The position numbers and the translations under genes are program-made. Under the pieces are notes generated by a model. The model saw only the letters and a program-made list of their open reading frames with translations, was not told where the DNA came from and did not search any database. From Propionibacteriales bacterium (lineage in GTDB: Bacteria; Actinomycetota; Actinomycetes; Propionibacteriales; Propionibacteriaceae), in the NCBI GenBank assembly GCA_021286985.1, contig JAJTBJ010000002.1, positions 1 through 50,932 of the forward strand: a DNA stretch of 50,932 nt, given 5' to 3'. This document shows positions 7,295 to 16,484 of the stretch, in pieces (the stretch's first letter is position 1; each line of letters begins with the position of its first letter).

Positions 7295-8575
7295 TCAGCC
7301 TCTGATTCGCGTCGTCTTCGTCGATGCGGTGTCCAACGCCATTTCGTCGGCCTTCTCCACCGCCTGCCTCAACCTCACCGTACCGGTGCGAGCGTCGGTG
7401 ATGTCCACCACCTTACGGAGTTTCGAGGTGGCCTCGGCGTTTCCGGTCTCGGTCGCCAACTGCACCGCGCGTCCGAGCTTGGTGGTGGCGGTGACCTCGT
7501 CGCCGGCCTGCTTGGCCGCCAGGCCTTCCTGGATCACCTGCGCCAACTCGGCCTGGCCGGTGTAGTGGGCGACCTCCGGATTGATCTGGGCGGTCAGATT
7601 GGTGTCGGCCGACCATTTCGCCTTGACCAGGCCCTGAGTAAGCAACTCGGCGCCGACAGCCAGCTGCACCCGGGCCGCGAGTTGCTCCTGGCCCACGGTC
7701 TTGGCCGGCAGCCGGATGGAGACGTGATAGTCGCGTTCCTCATCGGCCCAGGAACCGGTGGGGTAGCTCATGGTGAGCTGGTTGACCGGGGTGCCGCGCT
7801 GGGTGAGGTCTTCCACGGTGGGGGAGACCTGCCGAATGAACAGCACCTGCGCGCCCTGCGGAATCCACACCCGCAACTCGGCGTTGGCCACGCCACGGGC
7901 CATCGAGTTGCGCATCAGATCGGCGAACACCGCGCTCAACTGCGAGGGGTGAGGAATGATGTCGACGCTGCCGAGCAGGGTCTGGGCGATCTTGCGGATC
8001 TCGGGCACCTGCCAGTCCACGCCGATGCCGCGCGCGTCCACCTGGAACTGCCCGGTGCAGGACGTCAGCGCCAGATCGAGCTGCTGGGGAGTCTCGTTGT
8101 GGTTCTCGCCGTCGGTGAGCAGGATCACGTGCTTGTTGGCCAGCCCAGCGATCGAGGCGAACAGCATCCGGCACAGGCTCAACCAGGTGCCCATGGCGGT
8201 GCCGCCCTCGGCTCGGAAATAGCCGATCTCGTGCTTGGCCTCGGCCCGGGTGGCGGCGTTCATCTGCACCATGCCGGGGCCGCTCTGCACCTTCGGATAG
8301 GCGAGGTAGGCCTTGTGGTTGCCGGCGACCACAGCGAAGTAGGTGCCGTCGAGGATGTTGTCGAGGGCGACCATGGCAGCCTGTTTCGCCGCCTGCATGT
8401 TGGTCATGCCCATGGAGCCGGACGTATCGACGACGATGATCTCGCCGGCATCGCCACTGCCGGTGCGTCCGGCCGAGCCGGCGCCGGTGCAGCGCACGGT
8501 GACGATCGCATTGACGTCGGTGCCGCCGTCGGGCAGAAACTCGTTCTGGTAGACCGCAGAACTGAACTCAGCCAT
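7295..8575 (-). CDS. von Willebrand factor A domain protein
   Basis: This 426-residue cytosolic VWA protein has an intact MIDAS metal site: DTSGS at residues 50-54 and TDG in the VILLTDGEN strand about 110 residues later. VWA domains bind protein partners through a divalent metal and often work with AAA+ ATPases, one of which lies upstream in the same operon. The second half, after the VWA fold, is beta-rich and then helical (residues ~330-426). A longer frame starts at 8686, but the ATG at 8575 has AGGAGT about nine bases upstream and begins the conserved MAEFSSAVYQNEFL. This start overlaps the PP2C stop by eight bases, giving tight coupling. Confidence 0.88.
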   Translation of the reverse strand: MAEFSSAVYQNEFLPDGGTDVNAIVTVRCTGAGSAGRTGSGDAGEIIVVDTSGSMGMTNMQAAKQAAMVALDNILDGTYFAVVAGNHKAYLAYPKVQSGPGMVQMNAATRAEAKHEIGYFRAEGGTAMGTWLSLCRMLFASIAGLANKHVILLTDGENHNETPQQLDLALTSCTGQFQVDARGIGVDWQVPEIRKIAQTLLGSVDIIPHPSQLSAVFADLMRNSMARGVANAELRVWIPQGAQVLFIRQVSPTVEDLTQRGTPVNQLTMSYPTGSWADEERDYHVSIRLPAKTVGQEQLAARVQLAVGAELLTQGLVKAKWSADTNLTAQINPEVAHYTGQAELAQVIQEGLAAKQAGDEVTATTKLGRAVQLATETGNAEATSKLRKVVDITDARTGTVRLRQAVEKADEMALDTASTKTTRIRG

Positions 8576-9710
8576 GCTCGGGTAACTCCTCAACGGTGGA
8601 TGAATCGGCCTCCAGAGTAGTCGGCGCCGACGGGGCCGGGCAGCGCGCCAACGCCACGGTAATGTTGTCGCGTCCGCCTTGGGCATTGGCCCAGCTGACC
8701 AGGCCAGCAGCGATCAGAGTCGGGTCGGCGGTGGTGGCCGCGGCGGCGTTCAGTTGGGCTGCCAACTCGGCCGGGGTGGAGGCGTAGTTCCACAGGCCGT
8801 CAGAACAGACCAGTACCCAGCCCGGCTCGGTCGGACGGTAGCTGCCGACCCGGGGCACGATGTCGACCGCGTCGCGTCCGAGCCATTTGGTGATGGCGTG
8901 GGCGCGGGGCAGGGCCTCGGCCTCGCTGCGTTCCATGCCTTGGTCGATGAAGGCCTGCGCCATCGAGTCATCCAGGCTCAACAGGACGCCGTCGCCGCCG
9001 GAGAGGAAGTAGACCCGCGAGTCGCCCAGATTGGCGAAGTGCATCTCGTCCCCACAGACCACCGCTGCGGCCACGGTCGCGGACGGGGCGTTGGCTGCCT
9101 CAGCCGGGGTGACCGCGATGATCGCCTGGTTGGCTGCCGCGGCGACGTCGACGAAGGCGACCGCCATCACCGCCGCGAGGTCGGTCCCCGGGGCGGACGC
9201 GGCGACGGTGTCGACCAATCCGGCACGGACAGCCTGGACCGCAGCTCCGGAGGCGGCATCGGCGTCGGTGCTGGAGGAGACCCCGTCGCAGACGACCAGC
9301 ACGGCGCACTCGCCGTCGGCCCACAAGCCCAGGGCGTCCTCGTTGCGGGAGTGCTGAAGCCCGCGATCGCAGACTCCACCCACCCAATCGGCCGGTGACT
9401 GGCGGTAATGATCCTGTGGGCTGGGTGCCTTGGTACCGCAGGTGGTGCAGTATCCGTCGGCGTCGATGGTGCCGCCACAGGAAGTGCAGGTGGCTGCCTG
9501 GCTATTGCGGACCCCGAGCCGCTGGGTCTGGCTGGACGCTTCGGTGGGTTCAGCCGGCGCGGGCGCAGGGGCAGTCGGGGTGACGGCGGCCCCGCAACTC
9601 TCGCAGAACGACGCGGAAGGGGTGACCGGCTCGCCGCAGGACGGGCAGCGCGGCGGTTCGGATTCCTCGGCGGGATGCTCAGCCGACCACAGCGGCCATT
9701 CAGGGGTCAT
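8568..9710 (-). CDS. zinc-ribbon PP2C-type Ser/Thr phosphatase
   Basis: The product (380 residues) is a PPM/PP2C phosphatase. Metal-binding residues are visible in VCDRGLQHSRNEDA (D115, N123-E-D) and VVCDGVSSS (D142-G143), with GDSRVY, SDGLWNY and GRDNITV further on. Two Cys-rich zinc ribbons precede the catalytic domain: C22/C25/C36/C39, and C75/C78/C88/C91 in the DGYCTTCG style. It should reverse phosphorylation by the adjacent PknG-like kinase, whose gene it overlaps by an ATGA junction (9707-9710). The open frame extends upstream to 10010, but that part lies inside the kinase gene, so the ATG at 9710 is the sensible start. It is cytosolic, with no membrane segment. Confidence 0.92.
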   Translation of the reverse strand: MTPEWPLWSAEHPAEESEPPRCPSCGEPVTPSASFCESCGAAVTPTAPAPAPAEPTEASSQTQRLGVRNSQAATCTSCGGTIDADGYCTTCGTKAPSPQDHYRQSPADWVGGVCDRGLQHSRNEDALGLWADGECAVLVVCDGVSSSTDADAASGAAVQAVRAGLVDTVAASAPGTDLAAVMAVAFVDVAAAANQAIIAVTPAEAANAPSATVAAAVVCGDEMHFANLGDSRVYFLSGGDGVLLSLDDSMAQAFIDQGMERSEAEALPRAHAITKWLGRDAVDIVPRVGSYRPTEPGWVLVCSDGLWNYASTPAELAAQLNAAAATTADPTLIAAGLVSWANAQGGRDNITVALARCPAPSAPTTLEADSSTVEELPEHG

Positions 9711-12013
9711 GCCAGGCTCCAAGGACGCAGGGACACGGCCAGGTCGAGGTAGCCCGCCCGCTTCGCCGGATCGGATTGCAGGTCGGCGAGCTTTCGGTAG
9801 GCGTCGGCCAGTTCGGCCAACAGGATCACCGGTGACACCGCAGCGCCGCGACGCAGCGCCGGCCGGCCATCGCCGGCCAGGCGGATGGCCCGACGCAACA
9901 GCACGACCCGATATTGGGTCAACGTGGTCTCGTCCAGCTTGGCGTTCTCGGCCGCGGCCAGGGCGGCGTCGATCGCCGCCGGGTCGGCCGCGCCGCGGAC
10001 CAACTCCCACACCCGTTGGCGAGCCGCCTCCGGATAGCCGCGCGAGGTGATCGGCACCATCGCCAGCGCGGCCAGGGCGGCGTCCCGGTCGTCGCGGGCG
10101 CTGCCGATGCGGGCCAGGCCGAACGCCGCCGGGGTGACGTAGGCAGCGTCGGTGGAGGCACAGATCCGGTACAGCACCTCAGCCAGGTCGTACTCCCCGC
10201 CGGACTCGCAGGCCAGGGCAAGGGCGAGCTTGGGGGCCAACTCGCCGGGAAGCTGTCCGTAGACGGCGTTGAAGGCGCTCTGGGCGCCGTCGTAATCCTC
10301 GGCGGCCAAGGCCCCTAGGCCGGACAGCCAGATGCCTCGCCACTCCCACGGGTCGAGGTCGAGCACCTTCTGCCAGGCCGCTTTCACCATCGGCAACTGG
10401 CCGAGTTCCAAGGCGACCAGGCCGCGTGCCAGCCACACTCCGACGGTGGCCTCGGGAGCCTTCTCCAGCGAGGCCAGCCGCAGCGGCGCGGGCTCGGCGG
10501 CGATCCGTTCGAGGAAGTCGGCCTGGGCGTCGGCGGGGTCGGGACGCAACCGCGGCAGTCCCTGGTAGGCCAGACCTTGGCCGGCCACGCTGGGAGCTTC
10601 GAACAAAGCTGAGGACGCCGAGGCCGAACCGACACCGGGACGCTGGCTGGCCACCACCTCGCGGAGCACGCCGAGCATCTGCTGGCGCAGTTCCTCCGCG
10701 CTGGCGAAACGGTCGTTGGGGTTGGCCGCGCAGCACTTCAGCAGCAGCCGATACAGCGAATCCTGGGCCGCGAAGGCGGGCAGTTCCTCTGCCGGCGGGA
10801 CGGTGAACTCGTAGGTGGACTGATAACCGGGAACGTCGGCCGACAGCACCAGCAGCGTGCGTCCGATGGTGAAGATGTCAGAGGCCACGGACGGGCCCAG
10901 CGTCGGTACCTCGGGGGCCTGAAAACCGACCGTGCCGTAGATCGGGGAATCATCGTCACCGGCGTGGCGGACGCCGCCAAGGTCGATCAGCTTCACCGAA
11001 TCGCCCACCTGAATGGCGTTGTCAGGCTTGAAATCGCAGTAGAGCAGGCCGAGGGAGTGCAGGTAGCTGAACGCGGGCAGCAGCTCGATCAGGAAGGCCA
11101 GCGACCACTCCACCGGCAGCGGATCGGAGGTGCCACCGTTGGCTTGAAGGCGTTGCTTGAGCAGCTGCTTCAGCGATCGCCCACCGACGTACTCCATGAC
11201 GATGTAGCCGGCCCCGCCATGAGTGACGAAGTTGTAGATCTCCACGATCGCCGGATGCTGCACCCGGGCCAGGAACCGCTGTTCGCCGATCACTGCGTCA
11301 CGGGCGTCGGCATCACCGGCGTTGAGCATGCCTTTGAGAACCACCCAACGTCCCGACACGTTGCGGTCGGTGGCCAGGTAGACCCAGCCCATCCCGCCGT
11401 GCGCGAGCGCGCCGACCACCTCGTACTGGCCGGCCACCAGGTCACCGGGCGACAGCTTGACCGCGAACGAGTACGGCGCGCCGCAGGAGGGGCAGAACCC
11501 GTCGGAGCGACTGTCGACGCCCTCGGATCCCTGACCGACCTTGCTGCCGCACCGCGAGCACACCCGGGCACTCAACGGCACCTCGGGATGACGCAGGACG
11601 GCCTTGGCCGGGTCGAGGGCCGGAGCCGGCGGCACCCGGGTCAGCCCGGCGCCGATCCGTCCGGCCTCCTGGGTCTTGGCGCTGGGCCGACGGACCACCG
11701 GTGAGCCGAAGGAGGTGACCCGGGCCGAACCGAAGGCGGTGCTGCCCAGGTGGGCCGACATCCGGGTGCGCGTGGTCTCCGGTGCGGTGGTGACGACCGG
11801 CACGGCGGTCGCGGCAGGGGAGCCGCAGACATCGCAGTAGCCGTCGTAGATGTTGCCGGTGCAGCCGGGCTGCTGGCAGCGTCCGGACGCCGTGGGGGCA
11901 GGGGGCGCGCCCTCGCGTCCGGCACCGACCGGCATCGCCTGACCGGGCATCCCGCAGACGTCGCAGTAGCCGTCGATGATCGTTCCGGTGCATCCGGGCT
12001 GGCGGCACTTCAT
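9707..12013 (-). CDS. pknG: PknG-like serine/threonine protein kinase
   Basis: This 768-residue kinase has the PknG layout: Cys-rich N-terminus, kinase domain, C-terminal TPR-like helical repeats. Two DGYCDVCG zinc ribbons (C3/C8/C17/C20 and C46/C51/C60/C63) precede a rubredoxin-like knuckle (C152/C155/C174/C177). The kinase domain begins near residue 195 with QYEVVGALAHGGMGW, as in mycobacterial PknG. The ATP lysine is K227 (VVLKG), the catalytic Asp is D327 (YCDFKPDN) and the DFG motif reads DLG at 344-346, so it looks active. In mycobacteria and corynebacteria PknG senses amino acids and controls 2-oxoglutarate metabolism through GarA/OdhI. It is chained by ATGA overlaps to the helical protein upstream and the phosphatase downstream. 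The extra zinc ribbons are more than M. tuberculosis PknG carries. Confidence 0.92.
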   Translation of the reverse strand: MKCRQPGCTGTIIDGYCDVCGMPGQAMPVGAGREGAPPAPTASGRCQQPGCTGNIYDGYCDVCGSPAATAVPVVTTAPETTRTRMSAHLGSTAFGSARVTSFGSPVVRRPSAKTQEAGRIGAGLTRVPPAPALDPAKAVLRHPEVPLSARVCSRCGSKVGQGSEGVDSRSDGFCPSCGAPYSFAVKLSPGDLVAGQYEVVGALAHGGMGWVYLATDRNVSGRWVVLKGMLNAGDADARDAVIGEQRFLARVQHPAIVEIYNFVTHGGAGYIVMEYVGGRSLKQLLKQRLQANGGTSDPLPVEWSLAFLIELLPAFSYLHSLGLLYCDFKPDNAIQVGDSVKLIDLGGVRHAGDDDSPIYGTVGFQAPEVPTLGPSVASDIFTIGRTLLVLSADVPGYQSTYEFTVPPAEELPAFAAQDSLYRLLLKCCAANPNDRFASAEELRQQMLGVLREVVASQRPGVGSASASSALFEAPSVAGQGLAYQGLPRLRPDPADAQADFLERIAAEPAPLRLASLEKAPEATVGVWLARGLVALELGQLPMVKAAWQKVLDLDPWEWRGIWLSGLGALAAEDYDGAQSAFNAVYGQLPGELAPKLALALACESGGEYDLAEVLYRICASTDAAYVTPAAFGLARIGSARDDRDAALAALAMVPITSRGYPEAARQRVWELVRGAADPAAIDAALAAAENAKLDETTLTQYRVVLLRRAIRLAGDGRPALRRGAAVSPVILLAELADAYRKLADLQSDPAKRAGYLDLAVSLRPWSLA

Positions 12014-13131
12014 CGACTCGCTCCTTGACTGCGGAAGCCGATCTGCCCGGCTAATGCCCCCAGCAACTGCTGCACCGTCGGCAACACCACCGGACGGGCC
12101 TCCAGCTGAGTGCTGATCTGGGCGATCAGGTCGGTGATGGTGGCATCGGTCGGCAGTGCCGAAGCCTTGACCTTCAACGCGGCCAGCTGGGCCGCGGCGG
12201 CGTCGCGTTCGGCCCGGCGTGCGCTGAACTGGGTCTGGACGGCGGTGGTGGCTGCGCTGAGTTCGCCGAGCCGGGCCAGGTAGCCGGTCAGAGCCTCGGC
12301 GGTGTTGGGTACCGGGCCGAGGTCGGCGAGGGTGGGCAGCGTGACCGAAGGGACCGGCCAGACCGCGGCGGTCACTTCTGCGACCAGTGCCGAGACGGCG
12401 GCCTCCCGCTCGCTCGCTGCGGCGTATTCGGCGCGGACTTTCGCCAGCAGTTCGCGGCCCTCCCGGCGACGGGCGGCCCCCACGATCAGGTCCCGCTCGA
12501 AACGAGCGGCATCGGTCTCCAAGGCGCTGAGCAGACCGGCGATGTCGCCGCCGCGGCTCTGCTTGTCACGGAGCTGTTCGGTACGAGCGACGATCTCGGC
12601 CAACCGCTGCTGGCCGATCGGGGCCAGGGCCGGCGGTTCCAGGACGAGTTGGTCGCGGATCCGTTCGGCCTGGGCGCGCAGCTCGGTCAATCGAAGCTGC
12701 AGCGCGGTGGCGTTGGGATCGGTGTTCAGTCGGACCCGCAGCTGAGCGATCAGCGCGTCGCTCAGGCGTCCGGCCTCCGGAAGCGAGACTGCCATCGACT
12801 GCAGCGCGGCCACCGGCGAGCCGGCGGTGTCGAGGCGGCCCCAGATCAGCCCGGAGAGGCGCTCGAGTTCTTCGCGACCCACCCGGCCCGAATCCCAGGT
12901 GGTCAGCAGCAGGTTCTGGCGGGTCTTGGCCGCCTGCCATAACGCCATCGCCAAGGACATGTCGGCGGTGAGCTCGGAGGTGCGTCCGGTCTGCAGAATC
13001 TGGGCGTCGAGAGCGTCGAGCTCGGCGCGGCGCTGATTGAGCCAGGCATCCAACGCGCCCAGATAGGTGAGCATGTCCTGGGCCGCCGGGGCCACCCCCA
13101 GGGCGCCCGGTGCCGCCGGTGCGGTGTTCAT
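12010..13131 (-). CDS. helical, coiled-coil-prone protein of the kinase operon
   Basis: No family is recognised in this 373-residue protein. It is almost wholly alpha-helical by composition, rich in Ala, Leu, Glu, Arg and Gln. Heptad-like stretches such as LRLTELRAQAERIRDQL and VRAEYAAASEREAAVSAL suggest coiled coils. Few Cys or aromatic residues occur, and there is no signal peptide or clear membrane segment, so it is probably cytosolic. It is joined by ATGA overlaps to the GlnX-like gene before it and the PknG-like gene after it. In mycobacterial pknG operons this place is taken by the substrate-binding lipoprotein GlnH, to which this protein bears no resemblance. A scaffold or adaptor role is only inference. 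Confidence 0.75.
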   Translation of the reverse strand: MNTAPAAPGALGVAPAAQDMLTYLGALDAWLNQRRAELDALDAQILQTGRTSELTADMSLAMALWQAAKTRQNLLLTTWDSGRVGREELERLSGLIWGRLDTAGSPVAALQSMAVSLPEAGRLSDALIAQLRVRLNTDPNATALQLRLTELRAQAERIRDQLVLEPPALAPIGQQRLAEIVARTEQLRDKQSRGGDIAGLLSALETDAARFERDLIVGAARRREGRELLAKVRAEYAAASEREAAVSALVAEVTAAVWPVPSVTLPTLADLGPVPNTAEALTGYLARLGELSAATTAVQTQFSARRAERDAAAAQLAALKVKASALPTDATITDLIAQISTQLEARPVVLPTVQQLLGALAGQIGFRSQGASR

Positions 13132-14363
13132 CGGTAATCCCGCAGCCGTCGTGAGATCCCCCAGTAGCCGGCGCCCGCGCCGGCCAGAGCGAACACCAGG
13201 GCGGCGATCGCCTGACCCATCAGGGCGTTCAGCGCAGTCTGGGTGGTGTCGGTTCCGGTGCTGATCGCCGAATTCGTGGATTCGGTGAGGTCGGCGGTGA
13301 AGGCCTTCTCCGCCGGTGCTGCTTTGGTCAGCTGCGTGGTCACCTTCGTCCAGTCACCCTTAGCCACGGCGGCGTCGACACCGGTGTAGGCGGTGACCAC
13401 CGCCGTGGTGCTCGAACGGGGCAGGTCGGCACTCAAAGAGAGCTCCTTGAGCCGTGCGGTGATCGCGGCCTGGGTGTCGGCGGACGCGCTGCGCGCCACC
13501 ACGGCGCTGCTGAGTTGGTGGCGCAGGTCGGCCAGCGCCAACCGTCCGTTGGCGAGGGCGACGACCTGGTCGAAAGTGTCGGTGCGGCTGGCCTGTTCAG
13601 CGTCCCCGGCACGCGCGACCCCGGCCAAACCCAGCCACGCCGCGACGAGGGCGGCGACCACGGCCAGCACCAACCCGATGTTGACGGTGCGGTGGGTGCG
13701 TTGGGCCACCTCGATCGTCGCCAGCACCAGCCCGACCGCCGCGACGAGCACGGCCAGCCACAGCAGCAGCGGGTTGTAACTCCACGAGCGCTGGCTGGTC
13801 TGGGTCGACAACGCAGAGCGCAGTTGCTGCAAGGTGGGTTGCAGGGTGTCGGACAGCATGTGGTCGGCTTGGGTCAACTCCGCCGCCGAGGCGGGTGCCT
13901 GCAGCAGGGCGGCGTAGGCCAGCGTGGCCTGGCTGACCGTCGCGAGCGCGTCCTGATCGGCCGGACGGGCGGCGGCTGCTGCGACCAGACCGGCGGTGGC
14001 CTGGTTGAGCGCCGTGGTCGGATCGGCGCCGGCCACTCCCAGAGTGCGCAAAGCCGCCTGATTGCGAGCTTCGATCAGCTGAGCTTCGATGCCGGCCAGG
14101 CGGTCGTACTGACCGGCCAGTTGCGGGGTGGCCCCCAACTGGGCGTGCAGGTCGAACTGCTGAATCGCTGCCACCGCCCCCAGAATCAGCAGGACGATCA
14201 CCGTCACCACCTGTGCGCGCCGCAGCCTCGCCGCGGTGGTGCTCACCGGCGGCTCCGGCACGGTGGTGGTGGTCAGGTCGCTGGCAGCAGCCTGACGCAG
14301 CAGCGGGGCCAGCCGCGGATCCCGAAAGGCGGCGGGCTTCAGTGGGGTGGCGGGCGACGTCAT
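13128..14363 (-). CDS. GlnX-like integral membrane protein
   Basis: The 411-residue protein has four hydrophobic segments: about residues 52-70, 200-221, 229-251 and 383-403. They leave two long helical regions (about 130 residues each) outside the membrane and a short basic C-terminus, GISRRLRDYR. This topology and the place next to a pknG-like gene match GlnX, which in mycobacteria links the periplasmic amino-acid binder GlnH to PknG. The extracellular parts resemble four-helix sensor domains and are rich in Ala, Thr and Gln. Assignment to GlnX rests on topology, ending and context rather than a catalytic motif. ATGA overlaps on both sides place it firmly in the operon. Confidence 0.65.
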   Translation of the reverse strand: MTSPATPLKPAAFRDPRLAPLLRQAAASDLTTTTVPEPPVSTTAARLRRAQVVTVIVLLILGAVAAIQQFDLHAQLGATPQLAGQYDRLAGIEAQLIEARNQAALRTLGVAGADPTTALNQATAGLVAAAAARPADQDALATVSQATLAYAALLQAPASAAELTQADHMLSDTLQPTLQQLRSALSTQTSQRSWSYNPLLLWLAVLVAAVGLVLATIEVAQRTHRTVNIGLVLAVVAALVAAWLGLAGVARAGDAEQASRTDTFDQVVALANGRLALADLRHQLSSAVVARSASADTQAAITARLKELSLSADLPRSSTTAVVTAYTGVDAAVAKGDWTKVTTQLTKAAPAEKAFTADLTESTNSAISTGTDTTQTALNALMGQAIAALVFALAGAGAGYWGISRRLRDYR

Positions 14364-15955
14364 TGCTGCTCCGGTGCCGCGCCGAACTCGACCGGTTCGC
14401 TGGGCGGCACATGCGCGGGCGGAGTGAGCCCGACCGGCTGGTCGGGGTCGATGAGATCCTCAGCCACCAGCGTCCGCAGCTGCTCCAGCGTCGGCTCGGT
14501 CACCTCCCGCAGCCGCCAGGCATGGCGGCCGATGGCGGCCTCGAGCAGGTTGCGCGCGTAGCGGCCATTGCCGAAGTTCTCGTCTCGTGACTGGAAGGCC
14601 AACTGCCGGCGGAACTCGTCCAGACACCCCTCGCCGAGGTCGAAGTCAGCCTTGGCCGCCATGGAGGTGAAGATGCTGCACAGCTCATCGTCGGTGTAGT
14701 TCTCGAACACGATCTCGGTGCGGAAGCGACTGGCCAGGCCCGGGTTGTTGGCGATGAACTCGTTCATCGGTTCGGGATAGCCGGCCACGATCACCACCAG
14801 GTCGTCGCGGTGGTCCTCCATCTCCTTGACCAGGGTGTTGATCGCCTCCTCGCCGTACTGGTCGCCGTTGAGGGAATACGCCTCATCGATGAACAGCACG
14901 CCGCCATAGGCCTTCGCGGTCACCTCGGCGGTCTTGATCGCGGTCTGACCCAAGTAGCCGGCGACCAGCTCGGAGCGGTCGACCTCGACCAGTTGGCCCG
15001 TGCTCAGCAGCCCGATCGCCTTGTAGATGCCGGCCACCAGGCGGGCCACGGTGGTCTTGCCGGTGCCCGGATTGCCGGTGAAGATCAGATGCCGGGTGAT
15101 GGTCGGACTCTTCAGCCCGGCCTTGGTGCGCAGCGCGTCCACCCGCAGGATCGCGGTTTGTCGGCGGATTTCGGCCTTGACAGTGGTCAGGCCGACGAGT
15201 TCGTCGAGTTCGGCCAGCCACTCATCGACGGTCTTCTCCGGTTCTTCCGGTTCTTCCGGTTCCTCAGGGGTCGCGGGTTCTTCGGCCGGCGGCGCAGCAG
15301 CGACCGGCGTGGCCGGGGCGGGCGCGGAGTCGGTGGGAGCGGGCGTCGACCCCACCGTGGGTTGCGGAGTGGGGAAGGCCAGGCCACCCAGACCGGGGAA
15401 GGCGCCGGGGGAGTGCGGATCGAGCCGGGACAGGTCGAGCAGCCCCGACTGGCTGGTGCTGATCCGGCCCAACACTTCGTTCAGGATCGCCGGCGCCTGG
15501 CGCAGGAACTCCTGCTGGGCGGGGTCGGAATCGGGATCGGTCGGTGGCCTCGACCCCGACCGGACGGCCGGAGCTCCCGGCAACTGGGCGGCTGCGGCCA
15601 TGGTGGCCGCGCCGATCGCCTCGGGCGTGGGCTGGCCCAGCGTGGCCGCAGCCTGGCAGACCTCGCCGAGCGCCTTGGCGTAGCCGGCGCCCTTGGCGGT
15701 GGCCGCCGCTTGCGTGGACAGGGGAGTCGGCGCGCCGCGATAACGCCGACCGGCGACCGCGGCGTCGGAGAACTCCTGCGCCGAGGCGGGACGGTCGAGC
15801 GCGGCGCACCAGTCGAGGTAGGCGCCGGTGTTGGATTCCGAAATCGCTGCGGCCAGGATTCGTCCCTCCGCCGCGGCGGCATCGGGGGCGAAACCGGCGA
15901 CCGCAGCCGCCTCGGCGAGGGCCGCCAGTGCGCCCTTCAGTTGGGCGCCACTCAT
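14360..15955 (-). CDS. CbbX/SpoVK-type AAA+ ATPase
   Basis: The protein (531 residues) has an N-terminal helical region of about 190 residues, a Pro/Ala/Glu linker containing a repeated EEP tract, and a C-terminal AAA+ domain from about residue 245. The ATPase shows FTGNPGTGKTT (Walker A), VLFIDEAYSL (Walker B), the VAGYPEPMNEFIANNPGLASRF sensor and arginine-finger region, and a FGNGRYARNLLE C-terminal motif. These are hallmarks of the CbbX/SpoVK/EccA subfamily, whose hexamers remodel other proteins. EccA-like relatives work with secretion systems and CbbX activates Rubisco, but neither partner is encoded here. The natural partners are the VWA and TelA-like proteins of the same operon. It overlaps both neighbours by ATGA. 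Confidence 0.88.
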   Translation of the reverse strand: MSGAQLKGALAALAEAAAVAGFAPDAAAAEGRILAAAISESNTGAYLDWCAALDRPASAQEFSDAAVAGRRYRGAPTPLSTQAAATAKGAGYAKALGEVCQAAATLGQPTPEAIGAATMAAAAQLPGAPAVRSGSRPPTDPDSDPAQQEFLRQAPAILNEVLGRISTSQSGLLDLSRLDPHSPGAFPGLGGLAFPTPQPTVGSTPAPTDSAPAPATPVAAAPPAEEPATPEEPEEPEEPEKTVDEWLAELDELVGLTTVKAEIRRQTAILRVDALRTKAGLKSPTITRHLIFTGNPGTGKTTVARLVAGIYKAIGLLSTGQLVEVDRSELVAGYLGQTAIKTAEVTAKAYGGVLFIDEAYSLNGDQYGEEAINTLVKEMEDHRDDLVVIVAGYPEPMNEFIANNPGLASRFRTEIVFENYTDDELCSIFTSMAAKADFDLGEGCLDEFRRQLAFQSRDENFGNGRYARNLLEAAIGRHAWRLREVTEPTLEQLRTLVAEDLIDPDQPVGLTPPAHVPPSEPVEFGAAPEQQ

Positions 15956-16473
15956 GACGGATCACCCAGATTCAGCTCCGGTGCCTTGGCGTGACCGAAC
16001 TTCTCGGTCAGGAAGCGTCCGTGGGTGATCAGGGCCGCCGCGTCGGTGGTGTTGGCGGCGTTGTAGATCGAATCCATGGTGACGGCGAGCAGATCGAGCT
16101 GATCGACCAGCAGCAGCAGCGCCGTCTTACCGCCCTCGACCGGACGGGTGTCGGCCCAGTCCCGCGGCAACCGCAAGTAGCCGCCGATGGCCTCGGGCAG
16201 GTAGTCGGTCGCGGTGGCCACCACCGAATAGGCGTCGTAGCTGCCCAGACCGAGCAGCCCCAGGCGCGGCAAGGTGTTGCGCACGGTGGCGACCACCTTC
16301 AACGCCCGCGCCCGTACCACGGTGGGCACGGCGGTGTCGGAAACCAACTGCTCCACCTTGGTCAACGCCGCCCCGATGTCGTCCGCGGTCGGGGCGGCGG
16401 CGAGTTCGTCGTCGGCGGTCTCGGCTGGCGGCTGTTGCGGCTCGCTGCCGGACAACCAGTCCCAAAAGCCCAT
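15952..16473 (-). CDS. conserved small helical protein of the TelA/AAA+ operon
   Basis: This 173-residue cytosolic protein starts MGFWDWLSGSE and has an Asp/Glu/Pro-rich stretch (residues 10-32). A helical body follows, with VVRARALKVVATVRNTLPRLGLL and a conserved-looking YSVVATATDYLPEAIGGYLRLPRDWA segment. The latter is typical of small proteins encoded beside TelA-family genes in actinobacteria, though no function is established. It follows the TelA-like gene by 11 bases and overlaps the ATPase start by ATGA. It could be an adaptor between TelA and the ATPase, but that is inference from position. Confidence 0.72.
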   Translation of the reverse strand: MGFWDWLSGSEPQQPPAETADDELAAAPTADDIGAALTKVEQLVSDTAVPTVVRARALKVVATVRNTLPRLGLLGLGSYDAYSVVATATDYLPEAIGGYLRLPRDWADTRPVEGGKTALLLLVDQLDLLAVTMDSIYNAANTTDAAALITHGRFLTEKFGHAKAPELNLGDPS

Positions 16474-16484
16474 CGGCGCCTTCC

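Noticed and set aside
9711..10010. Longer N-terminus for the PP2C phosphatase
   Set aside because: It lies wholly inside the kinase gene and shows no conserved sequence; the ATG at 9710 overlaps the kinase stop in the usual way.
15239..15270. GGTTCTTCC direct repeats
   Set aside because: They encode the Glu-Glu-Pro linker of the AAA+ protein and look like ordinary coding repetition, not a mobile or regulatory repeat.
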